Of a stretch of 18,618 nt of DNA, positions 6,320 to 14,087 are shown piece after piece. This stretch comes from JBCBWG01 sp964579305 (lineage in GTDB: Bacteria; Pseudomonadota; Alphaproteobacteria; Rhizobiales; Hyphomicrobiaceae): assembly GCA_964579305.1 (NCBI GenBank), contig CAZOGY010000077.1, positions 1 through 18,618 of the forward strand, in the 5' to 3' direction. The translations under genes and the position numbers were made by a program. Position 1 is the stretch's first letter, and every line of letters begins with the position of its first letter. The notes beneath the pieces are model-generated. The model was not told the DNA's origin, did not search any database, and saw only the letters and a list, made by a program, of their open reading frames with translations.

Positions 6320-7552
6320 ATGAAGCATTTCTGGTTCGCCAGCTTGGCTGGCGTGGCCGCGGTTGCAGTGTCTACGTCGGGCGCCTTGGCGCAAGAATGC
6401 GAGACGCTCCGGCTCGGCGCAGCAATTTCGTTGACGGGCAAGTACTCGACCAACGGGATCCACACGAAAAACGGCTACGAATTTGCCGTCCAGAAGATCA
6501 AAGATGCCGGTGGCATCAAGGTCGGTGAGAAGTGCTACAACTTCGAAATCACCTATTACGACGACGAGTCGAAGGGCGACCGTGGTGCCACTCTGACGGA
6601 ACGCCTGATCAATCAGGACGGCATCGAATATATGCTTGGCCCGTATTCGTCGGGTTTGACGAAGGCCATCGCACCGGTCACCGAAAAGTACAAAATCCCC
6701 ATGGTTGAAGCTGAGGGTGCATCACGCTCGCTGTTCAACAAGGGCTACAAGTATCTCTTCGCCGTGCTTTCGACGTCTGAGCAATATCTTGCGACGACCG
6801 TCACGTTGGCTGCGGAAGTTGCCAAGAAGAACGGCAAAGACCCATCTTCGGTCAAATTGGCTGTCGCCGTTGAGAACGATCCGTTCTCGCTCGACATCCG
6901 CGCTGGTGTTCTCGACGACGCCAAGAAGTTCGGCATGAACGTTGTTATCGACGAGAAGCTTCCGCGCGACTTGTCGGACATGAGTGCCATCCTCACCAAG
7001 GTGAAGCTCCTCAAGCCAGACGTGCTGATCGTTTCGGGCCACTCCAAAGGCGCCGCAACGGCCGTTCGTCAGATTGGTGAGATGAAAATCGATACGCCGA
7101 TGATCGCAGTCACGCACTGTGAGGCTGCCGACGTGATCGGCAAATTCGGCGATACGGCCAATGGCGTTCTTTGCGCGACTCAATGGTCGGAAACGCTGAA
7201 ATACGAAGACCCGTTGTTCGGTTCGGCAGCGAATTACGAACAAGAGTTCAAAGCTGCTTTCCCTGAATACAAAGACAAGACCGTGCCTTACCAAACCGCG
7301 CAGGCCACGGCTGCTGTCTACGTGTTCAAGGACGCTTTCGAGCGTGCTGGCACGCTGGATCGTGAAAAAGTTCGCGATGCTCTGGCAGAAACCGATCTCA
7401 TGACGTTCTACGGCCGCGTCAAGTTTGGCCCGAACGGTAACAACGTTGCCAAGCCGATGGTTCTTCGTCAGATCCAGGACGGCAAGTACAACGTGGTTGC
7501 ACCGTCTGAGTTCGCCTCGCACGAGCTGCAGTATCCGCGCACGGCCGAGTGA
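6320..7552 (+). CDS. ABC transporter periplasmic amino-acid-binding protein (LivJ-like, HAAT family)
   Basis: This is the solute receptor of the importer encoded downstream. The 410-residue product starts with a Sec signal peptide (Met-Lys-His, a hydrophobic stretch, Gly-Ala-Leu-Ala with likely cleavage after residue 24). The mature part has the type I periplasmic binding fold of the branched-chain amino acid receptor family: Leu-Arg-Leu-Gly-Ala-Ala-Ile-Ser-Leu-Thr-Gly at the N-terminus, Tyr-Tyr-Asp-Asp-Glu-Ser, then Leu-Gly-Pro-Tyr-Ser-Ser-Gly. Two cysteines flank the first lobe (Glu-Cys-Glu at 26-28 and Lys-Cys-Tyr about 50 residues later) and could form a disulfide. The ATG at 6320 follows AAGGGAG; an in-frame TTG at 6302 would spoil the signal peptide. 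The product is longer than E. coli LivJ, and its ligand (branched-chain amino acid, other amino acid, amide or aromatic acid) cannot be told from sequence. Confidence 0.9.
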   Translation: MKHFWFASLAGVAAVAVSTSGALAQECETLRLGAAISLTGKYSTNGIHTKNGYEFAVQKIKDAGGIKVGEKCYNFEITYYDDESKGDRGATLTERLINQDGIEYMLGPYSSGLTKAIAPVTEKYKIPMVEAEGASRSLFNKGYKYLFAVLSTSEQYLATTVTLAAEVAKKNGKDPSSVKLAVAVENDPFSLDIRAGVLDDAKKFGMNVVIDEKLPRDLSDMSAILTKVKLLKPDVLIVSGHSKGAATAVRQIGEMKIDTPMIAVTHCEAADVIGKFGDTANGVLCATQWSETLKYEDPLFGSAANYEQEFKAAFPEYKDKTVPYQTAQATAAVYVFKDAFERAGTLDREKVRDALAETDLMTFYGRVKFGPNGNNVAKPMVLRQIQDGKYNVVAPSEFASHELQYPRTAE

Positions 7553-7874
7553 TCGGCCTATGAAGACTGCCCCGGGCTGGATGCGGCCTGGGGCAGTTTT
7601 GTTTCGTGCCACGCTTTCGCAGCAGCGATCCGCGAACCGCCAACACTGAAGTTCGTTGGGCGCGATCGCATCACGGTCTGTGATCACGACGACGGTTCGG
7701 TCCGGCGCGGCAGCCGGGTATGCCGGCGGTGATTTCAGAAACTGCGAACGGCGCGGCGAGACAGCATAACTCCGTGTGCGGCGGGTCAGAACCGGATCGG
7801 TGCCTCTTTATGCGCGCCGACGGAGCGTTTTGGCTGCTGTGCTCCCCCTAACACCGCGAGTCTGGGTTGATCGC
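7553..7874 (+). other. Intergenic spacer between binding protein and permease genes
   Basis: A 322-nt spacer that begins with an intrinsic terminator (7566-7600). No convincing gene is present. The permease frame is open back to 7776, but that extension is arginine-rich and has no ribosome binding site. I see no strong sigma-70 or sigma-54 promoter for the permease genes, which may depend on readthrough or on an unrecognised promoter here. Confidence 0.55.
7566..7600 (+). terminator. Intrinsic terminator/attenuator after the binding-protein gene
   Basis: ACTGCCCCGGGC (7566-7577) pairs with GCCTGGGGCAGT (7586-7597), 12 bp with one G-T pair and an 8-nt loop, followed by TTTGTTT. It starts 14 nt after the binding-protein stop. 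Such internal terminators commonly let binding-protein mRNA exceed permease mRNA. Confidence 0.8.
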
Positions 7875-8786
7875 ATGGATCAGATCATCGGGAACATTTC
7901 CCTTTTATATGAGTTCCCAATCGTCAATTTGAAGATCATTCTCGATGGTCTCATGATTGGCGCCATCTTCGCGCTTGCGGCTTACGGGCTCGCGCTGGTT
8001 TGGGGCGTGATGAACGTCAAGAACCTTGCGCAAGGCGACTTCGTGATCCTCGGCGGCTACGTCGCCTGGTACGCCCACACCAATTTCGGAATGCCGGCAC
8101 TTTTGGGTGTGCCGCTTGCGTTCGTGGTCCTGTGGGCGATCGGCTGGCTCGTCTACAAGCTGGTTGTGAAGCACGTGATTGAGCGCGACCTGTTTACGTC
8201 GCTGCTTGCCACGTTCGGCGTTGCGATCATGCTGGCCCAGCTCATGAACCTGATGTTCGGGTCCGACACGCAGTCGATCAAGCTGCCTTACGAGACGCTC
8301 TACTTCTTCGACTTTGTGGACGTGCCGATTGCCAAACTGATCGGTGTCGGCATGGCGGTCGTCCTGGCCGGCGGCGTCGTGGCCTTCATGAAGTATTCCC
8401 GCATGGGCCAGGCGATCCGCGCGACAGCGCAGGATCCGCGTGCCGCACGCGTGCTCGGCATCGACACCGAGAAGGTCTACGCCTTCACGTTCTCACTCAA
8501 CTCGGCGATCTGTGGCGCGGCCGGCGCGATCATCGTGATGGTCTGGCTGATCCAGCCGTTCTACGGGATCACCTATGCTGTCCGGTCGTTCGTGATCGTG
8601 ACCGCGGCTGGCTTGGGCAACCTGCCTGGCGTGATCGCGGCCGGTCTGGGTATCGGCGTCCTTGAGCAATATGGTGCGCACATCTTCGGCATTGCCTACC
8701 AGCAAGCCATCGCTGTGCTGCTTTTGCTCCTCGTGCTGGCGGTCCGGCTCGCCCAGCAGCAGTCCAAACGCCAAGTTCTCGCTTAG
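7875..8786 (+). CDS. ABC transporter permease (LivH-like)
   Basis: First inner-membrane subunit of the HAAT importer, 303 residues and strongly hydrophobic, with about eight predicted membrane segments. Family features are the early Leu-Asp-Gly-Leu-Met-Ile-Gly-Ala-Ile-Phe-Ala-Leu segment, Val-Trp-Gly-Val-Met-Asn-Val-Lys-Asn-Leu-Ala-Gln-Gly-Asp-Phe, and the cytoplasmic coupling loop Gly-Gln-Ala-Ile-Arg-Ala-Thr-Ala-Gln-Asp with Ala-Arg-Val-Leu-Gly-Ile that contacts the ATPase. The ATG at 7875 gives the usual LivH N-terminus; no strong ribosome binding site precedes it. The second permease gene begins 9 nt after the stop. Confidence 0.92.
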   Translation: MDQIIGNISLLYEFPIVNLKIILDGLMIGAIFALAAYGLALVWGVMNVKNLAQGDFVILGGYVAWYAHTNFGMPALLGVPLAFVVLWAIGWLVYKLVVKHVIERDLFTSLLATFGVAIMLAQLMNLMFGSDTQSIKLPYETLYFFDFVDVPIAKLIGVGMAVVLAGGVVAFMKYSRMGQAIRATAQDPRAARVLGIDTEKVYAFTFSLNSAICGAAGAIIVMVWLIQPFYGITYAVRSFVIVTAAGLGNLPGVIAAGLGIGVLEQYGAHIFGIAYQQAIAVLLLLLVLAVRLAQQQSKRQVLA

Positions 8787-8795
8787 GAGCCAACC

Positions 8796-9869
8796 ATGTC
8801 GCAGTCGGTCAAAATTCCGATTTACCTGGCGCTCCTGGCGCTTACCATCGTGGCCCCGTTCGTCTTCCCGGCGTTTGGGACACAGCTTGCAACGCTTTGG
8901 CTGTTCATCATTGTCGCCCTCACATGGGACATGACGGGCGGGCAGATGGGTTACAATTCGCTCGGCAACATCTTCTTTTACGGTACGGGGATGTATGTCG
9001 CGGCGGTCATCGCGATCGGCCTCGTCTATGACGTGGGGCAGTACACGGACGCATCCGGCGGCGGCATCTATAAGTTCACGCCGACGCAATACTTCACCGG
9101 GCTTGTGCTTGGCACGCTTGGCGCCGGCCTGTTCTGCGCTATCAGCGCAGTGCTGATCGGCTATCTCACGTTTGGCTTGCGCGGTCCCTACTTCGCGATC
9201 GGGACGCTCGGGGTTGCGATCGCGGCGGGTGAACTGGTTTCCAACTGGGACTGGGTCGGTGGCGGCCAGGGTATCGCGTTGCCGGTCTATCCGGGCGACC
9301 TCGATGAAGGAAAGATCTTCTTTTACTTCCTGTTCGCCGGGTTGGGCGTGGGTCTGATCGTATTCCTGTCGTGGCTTTACAAGACCCGCTTCGGCGCGGC
9401 CTTGAACGCAATCCGCGATGATGAAGAAAAAGCAGAGGGCATGGGCATTCACACCATGCGCTACAAGCTGACAGCGTGGGCGTTGGCGGCGTTCTTCGTC
9501 GGTGCCGCAGGCGCGGTCTCCGCGTTCCAGTTGATCCACTTCGAGCCGCTTGAGACGGCATACCAAACCATCAACCTGGGTATCTTCATGGTTGTGTGCG
9601 TGCTGCTTGGCGGCAAGGGCACGCTCTGGGGGCCGGTGGTCGGCGCGATCGTGTTCCATGTCTTCAAAGAAGTGACCTGGAACTACTTCCTGGGATGGCA
9701 GTGGGTTGCGCTTGGCGCGCTGATTGTTGTGATCGTGGTCTACTTCCAGGAAGGGATCATGGGCTGGTTGCTGCGCCAGAAACCGGAATGGTTTGGCGTA
9801 CGTGTTGAGCAAAAGAGCGATGCGGACCGTCCGGCACCCGTCGGCGCAACTCCGGAGGCGGCCGAGTAA
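8796..9869 (+). CDS. ABC transporter permease (LivM-like)
   Basis: Second inner-membrane subunit, 357 residues, with many hydrophobic segments. LivM hallmarks are Leu-Arg-Gly-Pro-Tyr-Phe-Ala-Ile-Gly-Thr-Leu near residues 128-138, and the coupling loop Phe-Gly-Ala-Ala-Leu-Asn-Ala-Ile-Arg-Asp-Asp-Glu-Glu-Lys-Ala with Gly-Met-Gly-Ile. A Gly-Gly-Lys-Gly-Thr-Leu-Trp-Gly-Pro motif follows. The start has TAGGAG 6 nt upstream. The hydrophilic C-terminal tail (about 30 residues) is cytoplasmic by prediction. The stop TAA overlaps the next ATG by one base, showing tight coupling to the first ATPase gene. Confidence 0.93.
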   Translation: MSQSVKIPIYLALLALTIVAPFVFPAFGTQLATLWLFIIVALTWDMTGGQMGYNSLGNIFFYGTGMYVAAVIAIGLVYDVGQYTDASGGGIYKFTPTQYFTGLVLGTLGAGLFCAISAVLIGYLTFGLRGPYFAIGTLGVAIAAGELVSNWDWVGGGQGIALPVYPGDLDEGKIFFYFLFAGLGVGLIVFLSWLYKTRFGAALNAIRDDEEKAEGMGIHTMRYKLTAWALAAFFVGAAGAVSAFQLIHFEPLETAYQTINLGIFMVVCVLLGGKGTLWGPVVGAIVFHVFKEVTWNYFLGWQWVALGALIVVIVVYFQEGIMGWLLRQKPEWFGVRVEQKSDADRPAPVGATPEAAE

Positions 9870-10612
9870 TGAGCGAACTCATCGAAGTCAATTCGGTCAC
9901 CAAGACCTTCGGCGGCGTCGTTGCCAACAAGGACATCTCGATCAAGGTCAAGGAAGGCGGCATCACCGGCCTCATCGGCCCGAACGGGTCCGGCAAGACG
10001 ACGTTGTTCAACTCAATCGTTGGCTATCACCCAATCGACAGCGGCTCGATCACGTTCGATGGACAGGAAATCTCCAAGATGCGCGTGCCGGAGATCGCCC
10101 GATTAGGGCTTCTGCGGACGTTCCAACAGACCCGCATCTACGGCGCGATGAACTGCGTCGACAACATGTTGATCTCCATTCCGCACCGGAAGATGGGGTT
10201 TTTCGACATGTTCCAGTCGAACTCGCGTGAAGACATCGAGAAGGCAGAGCGCCTGCTCGATTTCGTGGGGCTTTATGAAAAGCGCTATTTGCGGTCGGGC
10301 TCGTTGTCGTTTGGCCAGCAAAAGCTGCTTGAATTCGCCATGGCGCTGATGAACGAGCCGCGCGTGCTGCTGCTGGATGAGCCAACGGCTGGTATCAACC
10401 CGACGCTGATCAACGGTCTGATTGAACGCCTCAAACGCGCGAACGAAGAGTTTGGCATCACCCTTCTCGTGATCGAACACAATATGCGCGTGATCATGAA
10501 CATGGCGGATCAGATCTACTGTCTGGCGCACGGACAATTGCTCGCCGGCGGCAGCCCGGATGAAATCCAGAATGATCAGCGCGTCATCGACGCCTATCTG
10601 GGAGCGCACTGA
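9869..10612 (+). CDS. ABC transporter ATP-binding protein (LivG-like)
   Basis: One of the two cytoplasmic ATPases that power the importer, 247 residues. All nucleotide-binding motifs are present: Walker A Gly-Pro-Asn-Gly-Ser-Gly-Lys-Thr-Thr at 37-45, Q-loop in Arg-Thr-Phe-Gln-Gln at 83-87, signature Leu-Ser-Phe-Gly-Gln-Gln at 146-151, Walker B Val-Leu-Leu-Leu-Asp-Glu at 166-171, and H-loop His204 in Ile-Glu-His-Asn. The signature form with Gly-Gln-Gln and the Ile-Glu-His ending are typical of LivG rather than LivF. It overlaps the genes on both sides by a single base, so it is translated with them. Confidence 0.95.
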   Translation: MSELIEVNSVTKTFGGVVANKDISIKVKEGGITGLIGPNGSGKTTLFNSIVGYHPIDSGSITFDGQEISKMRVPEIARLGLLRTFQQTRIYGAMNCVDNMLISIPHRKMGFFDMFQSNSREDIEKAERLLDFVGLYEKRYLRSGSLSFGQQKLLEFAMALMNEPRVLLLDEPTAGINPTLINGLIERLKRANEEFGITLLVIEHNMRVIMNMADQIYCLAHGQLLAGGSPDEIQNDQRVIDAYLGAH

Positions 10613-11532
10613 TGGCTGACACGATCGACACGACGCCCGGCGCCAATGCCGCGGCAGAGGCGGCAGCTGATGCCAAACGCCGCGCCGCTGGCTATCATAT
10701 GGGCAATGTTGACACGGTCATCTCCGTCGATGAGGTGACGCGTCAGGTTGCAGAAATCGCCCAACAGGTGTCGGTGGAGCACCTCGACAGCCTGGTTGAG
10801 GGCGAGCCGTATTTGAAGATCAACGACCTGCGCGCAGGCTACGGGCAGATGGAAATTCTGCACGGCATCAACCTGCGGGTTGGCAAAAAACAATCGCTTT
10901 GCCTGATCGGTCCGAACGGTGCTGGTAAATCGACGGTTCTGCACGCCATTTTCGGTTTCAACCGGATCTTTTCGGGAAGCATCGAAGTTGGCGACGTGGG
11001 CAGCCGGAAGGACGTCACCCGGCTGTCACCGAACGAGAAACTGCAGCAGGCTGGCATCGCCTATATTCTGCAGGACAAATCGGTGTTCCCGGCGATGACC
11101 GTGGAAGAAAACCTGTGGATGGGTGGGTTCCTCATGAACCGACCTGCTGAGGCGCATCAGGCGGCAGAACGGGTCTTCGATAAGTATCCGCGTCTGGCCG
11201 CCCGCCGGAAACACCAAGCCAAGGTCCTATCTGGGGGCGAGCGCCGGTTGCTGGAGATCTCCAGGGCCCTCGTGATGAACCCGGATATTCTGCTTGTCGA
11301 CGAACCCTCGATTGGTCTCGAACCGCGCTTCATCGACATGGTGTTTGAGATCCTCCACGACCTGCAACATGTGGAGGGCAAGACCATCGTGATGGTGGAG
11401 CAGAACGCCAAAAAGGGCCTGGAGTTCGCCGACATCGGCTACGTTCTTGTCTCCGGCGAAATTGCAATTGCCGGTCCGGGCAAAGAATTGCTTGCCAACC
11501 CGGATGTCGGCCGCCTGTTCTTGGGCGGTTGA
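10612..11532 (+). CDS. ABC transporter ATP-binding protein (LivF-like) with N-terminal extension
   Basis: Second ATPase of the importer, 306 residues. The ABC domain begins near residue 67 and has Walker A Gly-Pro-Asn-Gly-Ala-Gly-Lys-Ser-Thr at 100-108, Q-loop Gln154, signature Leu-Ser-Gly-Gly-Glu at 207-211 and Walker B Ile-Leu-Leu-Val-Asp-Glu at 226-231. Gln264 replaces the H-loop His, which is usual in LivF (Val-Glu-Gln-Asn-Ala). What is odd is the roughly 65-residue N-terminal extension, Ala-rich at first and then probably helical; standard LivF is about 235 residues. The start at 10612 is supported by the one-base overlap with the previous stop. An internal Met30 exists but lacks that context. 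A terminator follows at 11581. Confidence 0.93.
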   Translation: MADTIDTTPGANAAAEAAADAKRRAAGYHMGNVDTVISVDEVTRQVAEIAQQVSVEHLDSLVEGEPYLKINDLRAGYGQMEILHGINLRVGKKQSLCLIGPNGAGKSTVLHAIFGFNRIFSGSIEVGDVGSRKDVTRLSPNEKLQQAGIAYILQDKSVFPAMTVEENLWMGGFLMNRPAEAHQAAERVFDKYPRLAARRKHQAKVLSGGERRLLEISRALVMNPDILLVDEPSIGLEPRFIDMVFEILHDLQHVEGKTIVMVEQNAKKGLEFADIGYVLVSGEIAIAGPGKELLANPDVGRLFLGG

Positions 11533-11580
11533 TCAGGATAAGCCCTGTCCTCACGTCGAAGATATATGATGTGGAATTGC

Positions 11581-11610
11581 AGCGCGTCGTGGCAAACGGC
11601 GCGCTCTTTT
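11581..11610 (+). terminator. Intrinsic terminator of the ABC importer operon
   Basis: AGCGCGTCGT (11581-11590) pairs with ACGGCGCGCT (11596-11605), 10 bp with one G-T pair and a 5-nt loop, followed by CTTTT. It lies about 50 nt after the last importer stop and before the next gene. Confidence 0.7.
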
Positions 11611-11695
11611 GCATCGAAGGGCACCGCGGACTTGCGCACAGGCGCATCCGTGGTCGACATCGCTGCCAAGCACGGAGTTTGGGTGGAGGCTTGCG

Positions 11696-12394
11696 ATGTC
11701 GGATCAGCACAAACGCCAGATAGAGCGGACTCAGGATGACAGCCTGGGCCAAGCGCGACATGCGGCCGATCGCGGCGGCGGCTTGTTTGCGGCCGTGATT
11801 TCGGGCCTGGCGCTCGTGTTTTCCGGCTACAGCTTTTATGAAACGGTTTGGCGCGCGCCCGAACTCGCCGTCTATGTGCCCGCCCAGATCCAATACACCG
11901 ACCCTGATCGCCCGGACAGCCCGTTTGAGGTCTTCGTTATTCCGCTGACGCTTGCCAATCACGGCGCGCGCTCGGGCACCGTGCTTGCGATCGACTTGGT
12001 GGTGCGTAATCCGCGCACGGGCGACACCAAACGTTTCTATGCCTCAGACTTCGGCCAATGGCGGGCCCAGCCGCGGCGGGCGTTCGCACCGGTGTCGCTG
12101 GCTGGCCGGGCGGCGCAGTCGTCAACCGTGCAGTTCGTGCCGCGCATTGGCGAAAAAGTGCCCCGTGTTTTGGACTTTGAGGCGGGCGACTACGAATTCA
12201 CAATCACGCTGCGGACAGCAGATGGCGGCTCGCGCACCCTCATAGATCAAATCTGGCCGACAACAGCAGCGGCGCAACCTGTCCAGTTCCGCATGCAAAT
12301 CGGCAAGCTCGATTATCGCTATTTTTCAAATGCCGGCACGATGGAAATGTGGTCGCCAGATTATCGGCCGGCATCGAACGTTGCGCGCCAATAG
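11696..12394 (+). CDS. Membrane-anchored protein of unknown function
   Basis: A 232-residue protein that I do not recognise as a named family. The N-terminus is hydrophilic and charged (residues 1-28), followed by a single hydrophobic segment at about 29-47. The remaining 185 residues appear beta-rich and extracytoplasmic: Leu-Ala-Val-Tyr-Val-Pro-Ala, Val-Ile-Pro-Leu-Thr-Leu-Ala-Asn-His-Gly, Ile-Asp-Leu-Val-Val-Arg-Asn, then Asp-Tyr-Glu-Phe-Thr-Ile-Thr-Leu-Arg. This pattern resembles an immunoglobulin-like fold, but that is inference. The ATG at 11696 has GGAGG (11685-11689) 6 nt upstream; an in-frame ATG at 11609 gives no sensible extension. It lies after the importer terminator and converges on the polysaccharide genes, so its function cannot be taken from either neighbour. 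Confidence 0.8.
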   Translation: MSDQHKRQIERTQDDSLGQARHAADRGGGLFAAVISGLALVFSGYSFYETVWRAPELAVYVPAQIQYTDPDRPDSPFEVFVIPLTLANHGARSGTVLAIDLVVRNPRTGDTKRFYASDFGQWRAQPRRAFAPVSLAGRAAQSSTVQFVPRIGEKVPRVLDFEAGDYEFTITLRTADGGSRTLIDQIWPTTAAAQPVQFRMQIGKLDYRYFSNAGTMEMWSPDYRPASNVARQ

Positions 12395-12396
12395 CA

Positions 12397-12433
12397 AAGC
12401 CACCGGCCTGGAGTGAGGAGGGGCCGGTGGCTT
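12397..12433. terminator. Hairpin between convergent genes, probable bidirectional terminator
   Basis: AAGCCACCGGCC (12397-12408) pairs perfectly with GGCCGGTGGCTT (12422-12433), 12 bp around a 13-nt loop. It starts 2 nt after the stop of the unknown membrane protein and lies about 85 nt past the sugar-transferase stop on the other strand. Neither side has a long U-tract, so efficiency is uncertain, but position and stem strength fit a shared terminator. Confidence 0.6.
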
Positions 12434-12518
12434 GCCTGATCGGGGCCGACACTGACGTGACAGAGAGCGGGGAGCGCGCCGGCCGCGACAGGAAACAGTG
12501 TGTCGTGTCGCTGTCGCT

Positions 12519-14000
12519 TCAGTACGCGCTCTTGGTGTCGAGCAGGGCGAACGGCGTGCGCGTCAGGATGTAAGCGTCAAGCAGGATCGACCAGTTCTCG
12601 ATGTAGTAGAGATCGTGTTCGACGCGCTTTGCGATCTTTTCTTCCGTGTCGGTCTCGCCGCGCCAGCCGTTGATTTGTGCCCAGCCTGTGATGCCGGGTT
12701 TGACCTTGTGGCGGGCGAAGTAATCGTCGACCACATCATGGTAGAGCCGGTTGGCCGCCTTCGCCTGCACAGCATGCGGGCGCGGGCCGACCAGGGAGAG
12801 ATCGCCGCGCAGAACATTGAACAGTTGCGGCAGCTCATCGAGGCTTGTCTTGCGGATGATCCGGCCGACGGGCGTCACGCGCGGATCGTCTTTGGTGACC
12901 AGTTTGGCGGCGTTGGCATCGGCCATGTCCACGTACATCGAACGGAACTTGAAGACCTCGATAAGTTCGTTGTTGAAGCCATAGCGTTTCTGGCGGAACA
13001 GGATTGGGCCCCGGCTATCCATCCGGATCGCAATCGCCACGCCGATTAAGACCGGTGCCAACAAAACCAATGCCGTCGCAGCGATGGCCTTGTCGAACAG
13101 CCATTTTGCAACCGCGCCCCAATCGCCGATCGGGCGTTCGAAGATGTCGATGAATGGAACGGCGCCGATGTAGGAGTAGGCGCGCGGCTGGAAGCGGAGC
13201 CGAGACACATTTGCCGCCAAGCGGATATCAACCGGCAACACTGAAAGCTGGCTGAGGATCCCCAAAAGGCGCGTTTCGGCCGTCGCGGGTAAAGTCACCA
13301 GCACATCGTCAACCCGGTTGGTGCGGGCAAAAGCAACGAGATCCTCCAACCGACCCAATAGGGGTGCGCCGCAGGGTTCCGTGAAGCGCTCAGCCGCGCG
13401 ATCGTCGAAGACACCGCAGATGTCGATATCGGCGTGCGCATCCTTGCGCAGCGATGCGATCAGGTCGCTTGCGCGCGGACCCGCGCCGACGATCACCGCG
13501 CGGCGCGTCAGGCGGCCCTGCGCTTGCCAGCGGCTTACGAGCGTCGTGATGCCCATCCGCATGCCAAAAAGGGCGGTGGCGCCACTTGCAAACCACATCA
13601 GGATCCAAGCGCGCGAGAAGTTTTCGCCTGTCTTCGTCAGAAACATGAGTAGAACAAGCGCAAGCACGGCAACGGTCCAACCGATCACCAAGCCCGGCAA
13701 GCTCCGTGCGATTTGGCCGAGACGTTGGACGGTATACAGCTTTGTCGCCTGGAAGAGCGCCACGGCGACAAGCGTCGTCGCGGCGATCGCGGCCAGGTAA
13801 TGCCAAGGCAGGGCGCCCATGCGCGCGGTGCCGGTGATGCTCAGGTAGGCGTTGGCGGAGATCAGGCCGGTCAGGGCCAATGCCGCTGAGTCGGCAATCT
13901 GAGCGGCAGCGGCAAGGATCGTCGCCCGGATCGCGGGTTGGGTCTGGGTCGGCTGCGCCGCGTTCTGGGCAAGCGCTGCGCAAGGAAACTGGTTGTTCAT
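12519..14000 (-). CDS. Polyprenyl-phosphate glycosyl-1-phosphate transferase (WcaJ/UppE-type)
   Basis: This enzyme family moves a sugar-1-phosphate (often glucose) from a nucleotide sugar to undecaprenyl phosphate, the first step of an exopolysaccharide repeat unit. The 493-residue product has the full two-part layout. The N-terminal half has four hydrophobic segments (about 25-50, 65-88, 101-121, 131-154) and a nucleotide-binding-like region with Val-Ile-Val-Gly-Ala-Gly-Pro at 169-175. A fifth hydrophobic segment (about 302-326) leads into the bacterial sugar transferase domain. Conserved motifs there are Pro-Ile-Leu-Phe-Arg-Gln-Lys-Arg at 332-339, Lys-Phe-Arg-Ser-Met at 351-355, Asp-Glu-Leu-Pro-Gln-Leu at 388-393, and Gly-Pro-Arg-Pro at 405-408, then Lys-Pro-Gly-Ile-Thr-Gly-Trp. 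GGAAAG precedes the start. The glycosyltransferase gene ends 87 nt upstream. The sugar specificity is not shown by sequence. Confidence 0.92.
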   Translation of the reverse strand: MNNQFPCAALAQNAAQPTQTQPAIRATILAAAAQIADSAALALTGLISANAYLSITGTARMGALPWHYLAAIAATTLVAVALFQATKLYTVQRLGQIARSLPGLVIGWTVAVLALVLLMFLTKTGENFSRAWILMWFASGATALFGMRMGITTLVSRWQAQGRLTRRAVIVGAGPRASDLIASLRKDAHADIDICGVFDDRAAERFTEPCGAPLLGRLEDLVAFARTNRVDDVLVTLPATAETRLLGILSQLSVLPVDIRLAANVSRLRFQPRAYSYIGAVPFIDIFERPIGDWGAVAKWLFDKAIAATALVLLAPVLIGVAIAIRMDSRGPILFRQKRYGFNNELIEVFKFRSMYVDMADANAAKLVTKDDPRVTPVGRIIRKTSLDELPQLFNVLRGDLSLVGPRPHAVQAKAANRLYHDVVDDYFARHKVKPGITGWAQINGWRGETDTEEKIAKRVEHDLYYIENWSILLDAYILTRTPFALLDTKSAY

Positions 14001-14087
14001 AACTCGTCTTTCCGCAGTCTCTGTCTGGTGGCGACAGCACTGCGAAGGACGTGCCAGTTTCCTGGCCTGTGAGTATTTCCGAGCGGC

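Noticed and set aside
8493..9812. A 439-codon open frame on the minus strand opposite the two permease genes.
   Set aside because: It lies antisense to clear LivH/LivM genes. Its His/Asp/Arg-rich translation has no membrane segments or motifs.
11529..11723. A 64-codon plus-strand frame overlapping the end of the LivF-like gene.
   Set aside because: It spans the operon terminator hairpin, has no ribosome binding site and overlaps the start of the next supported gene.
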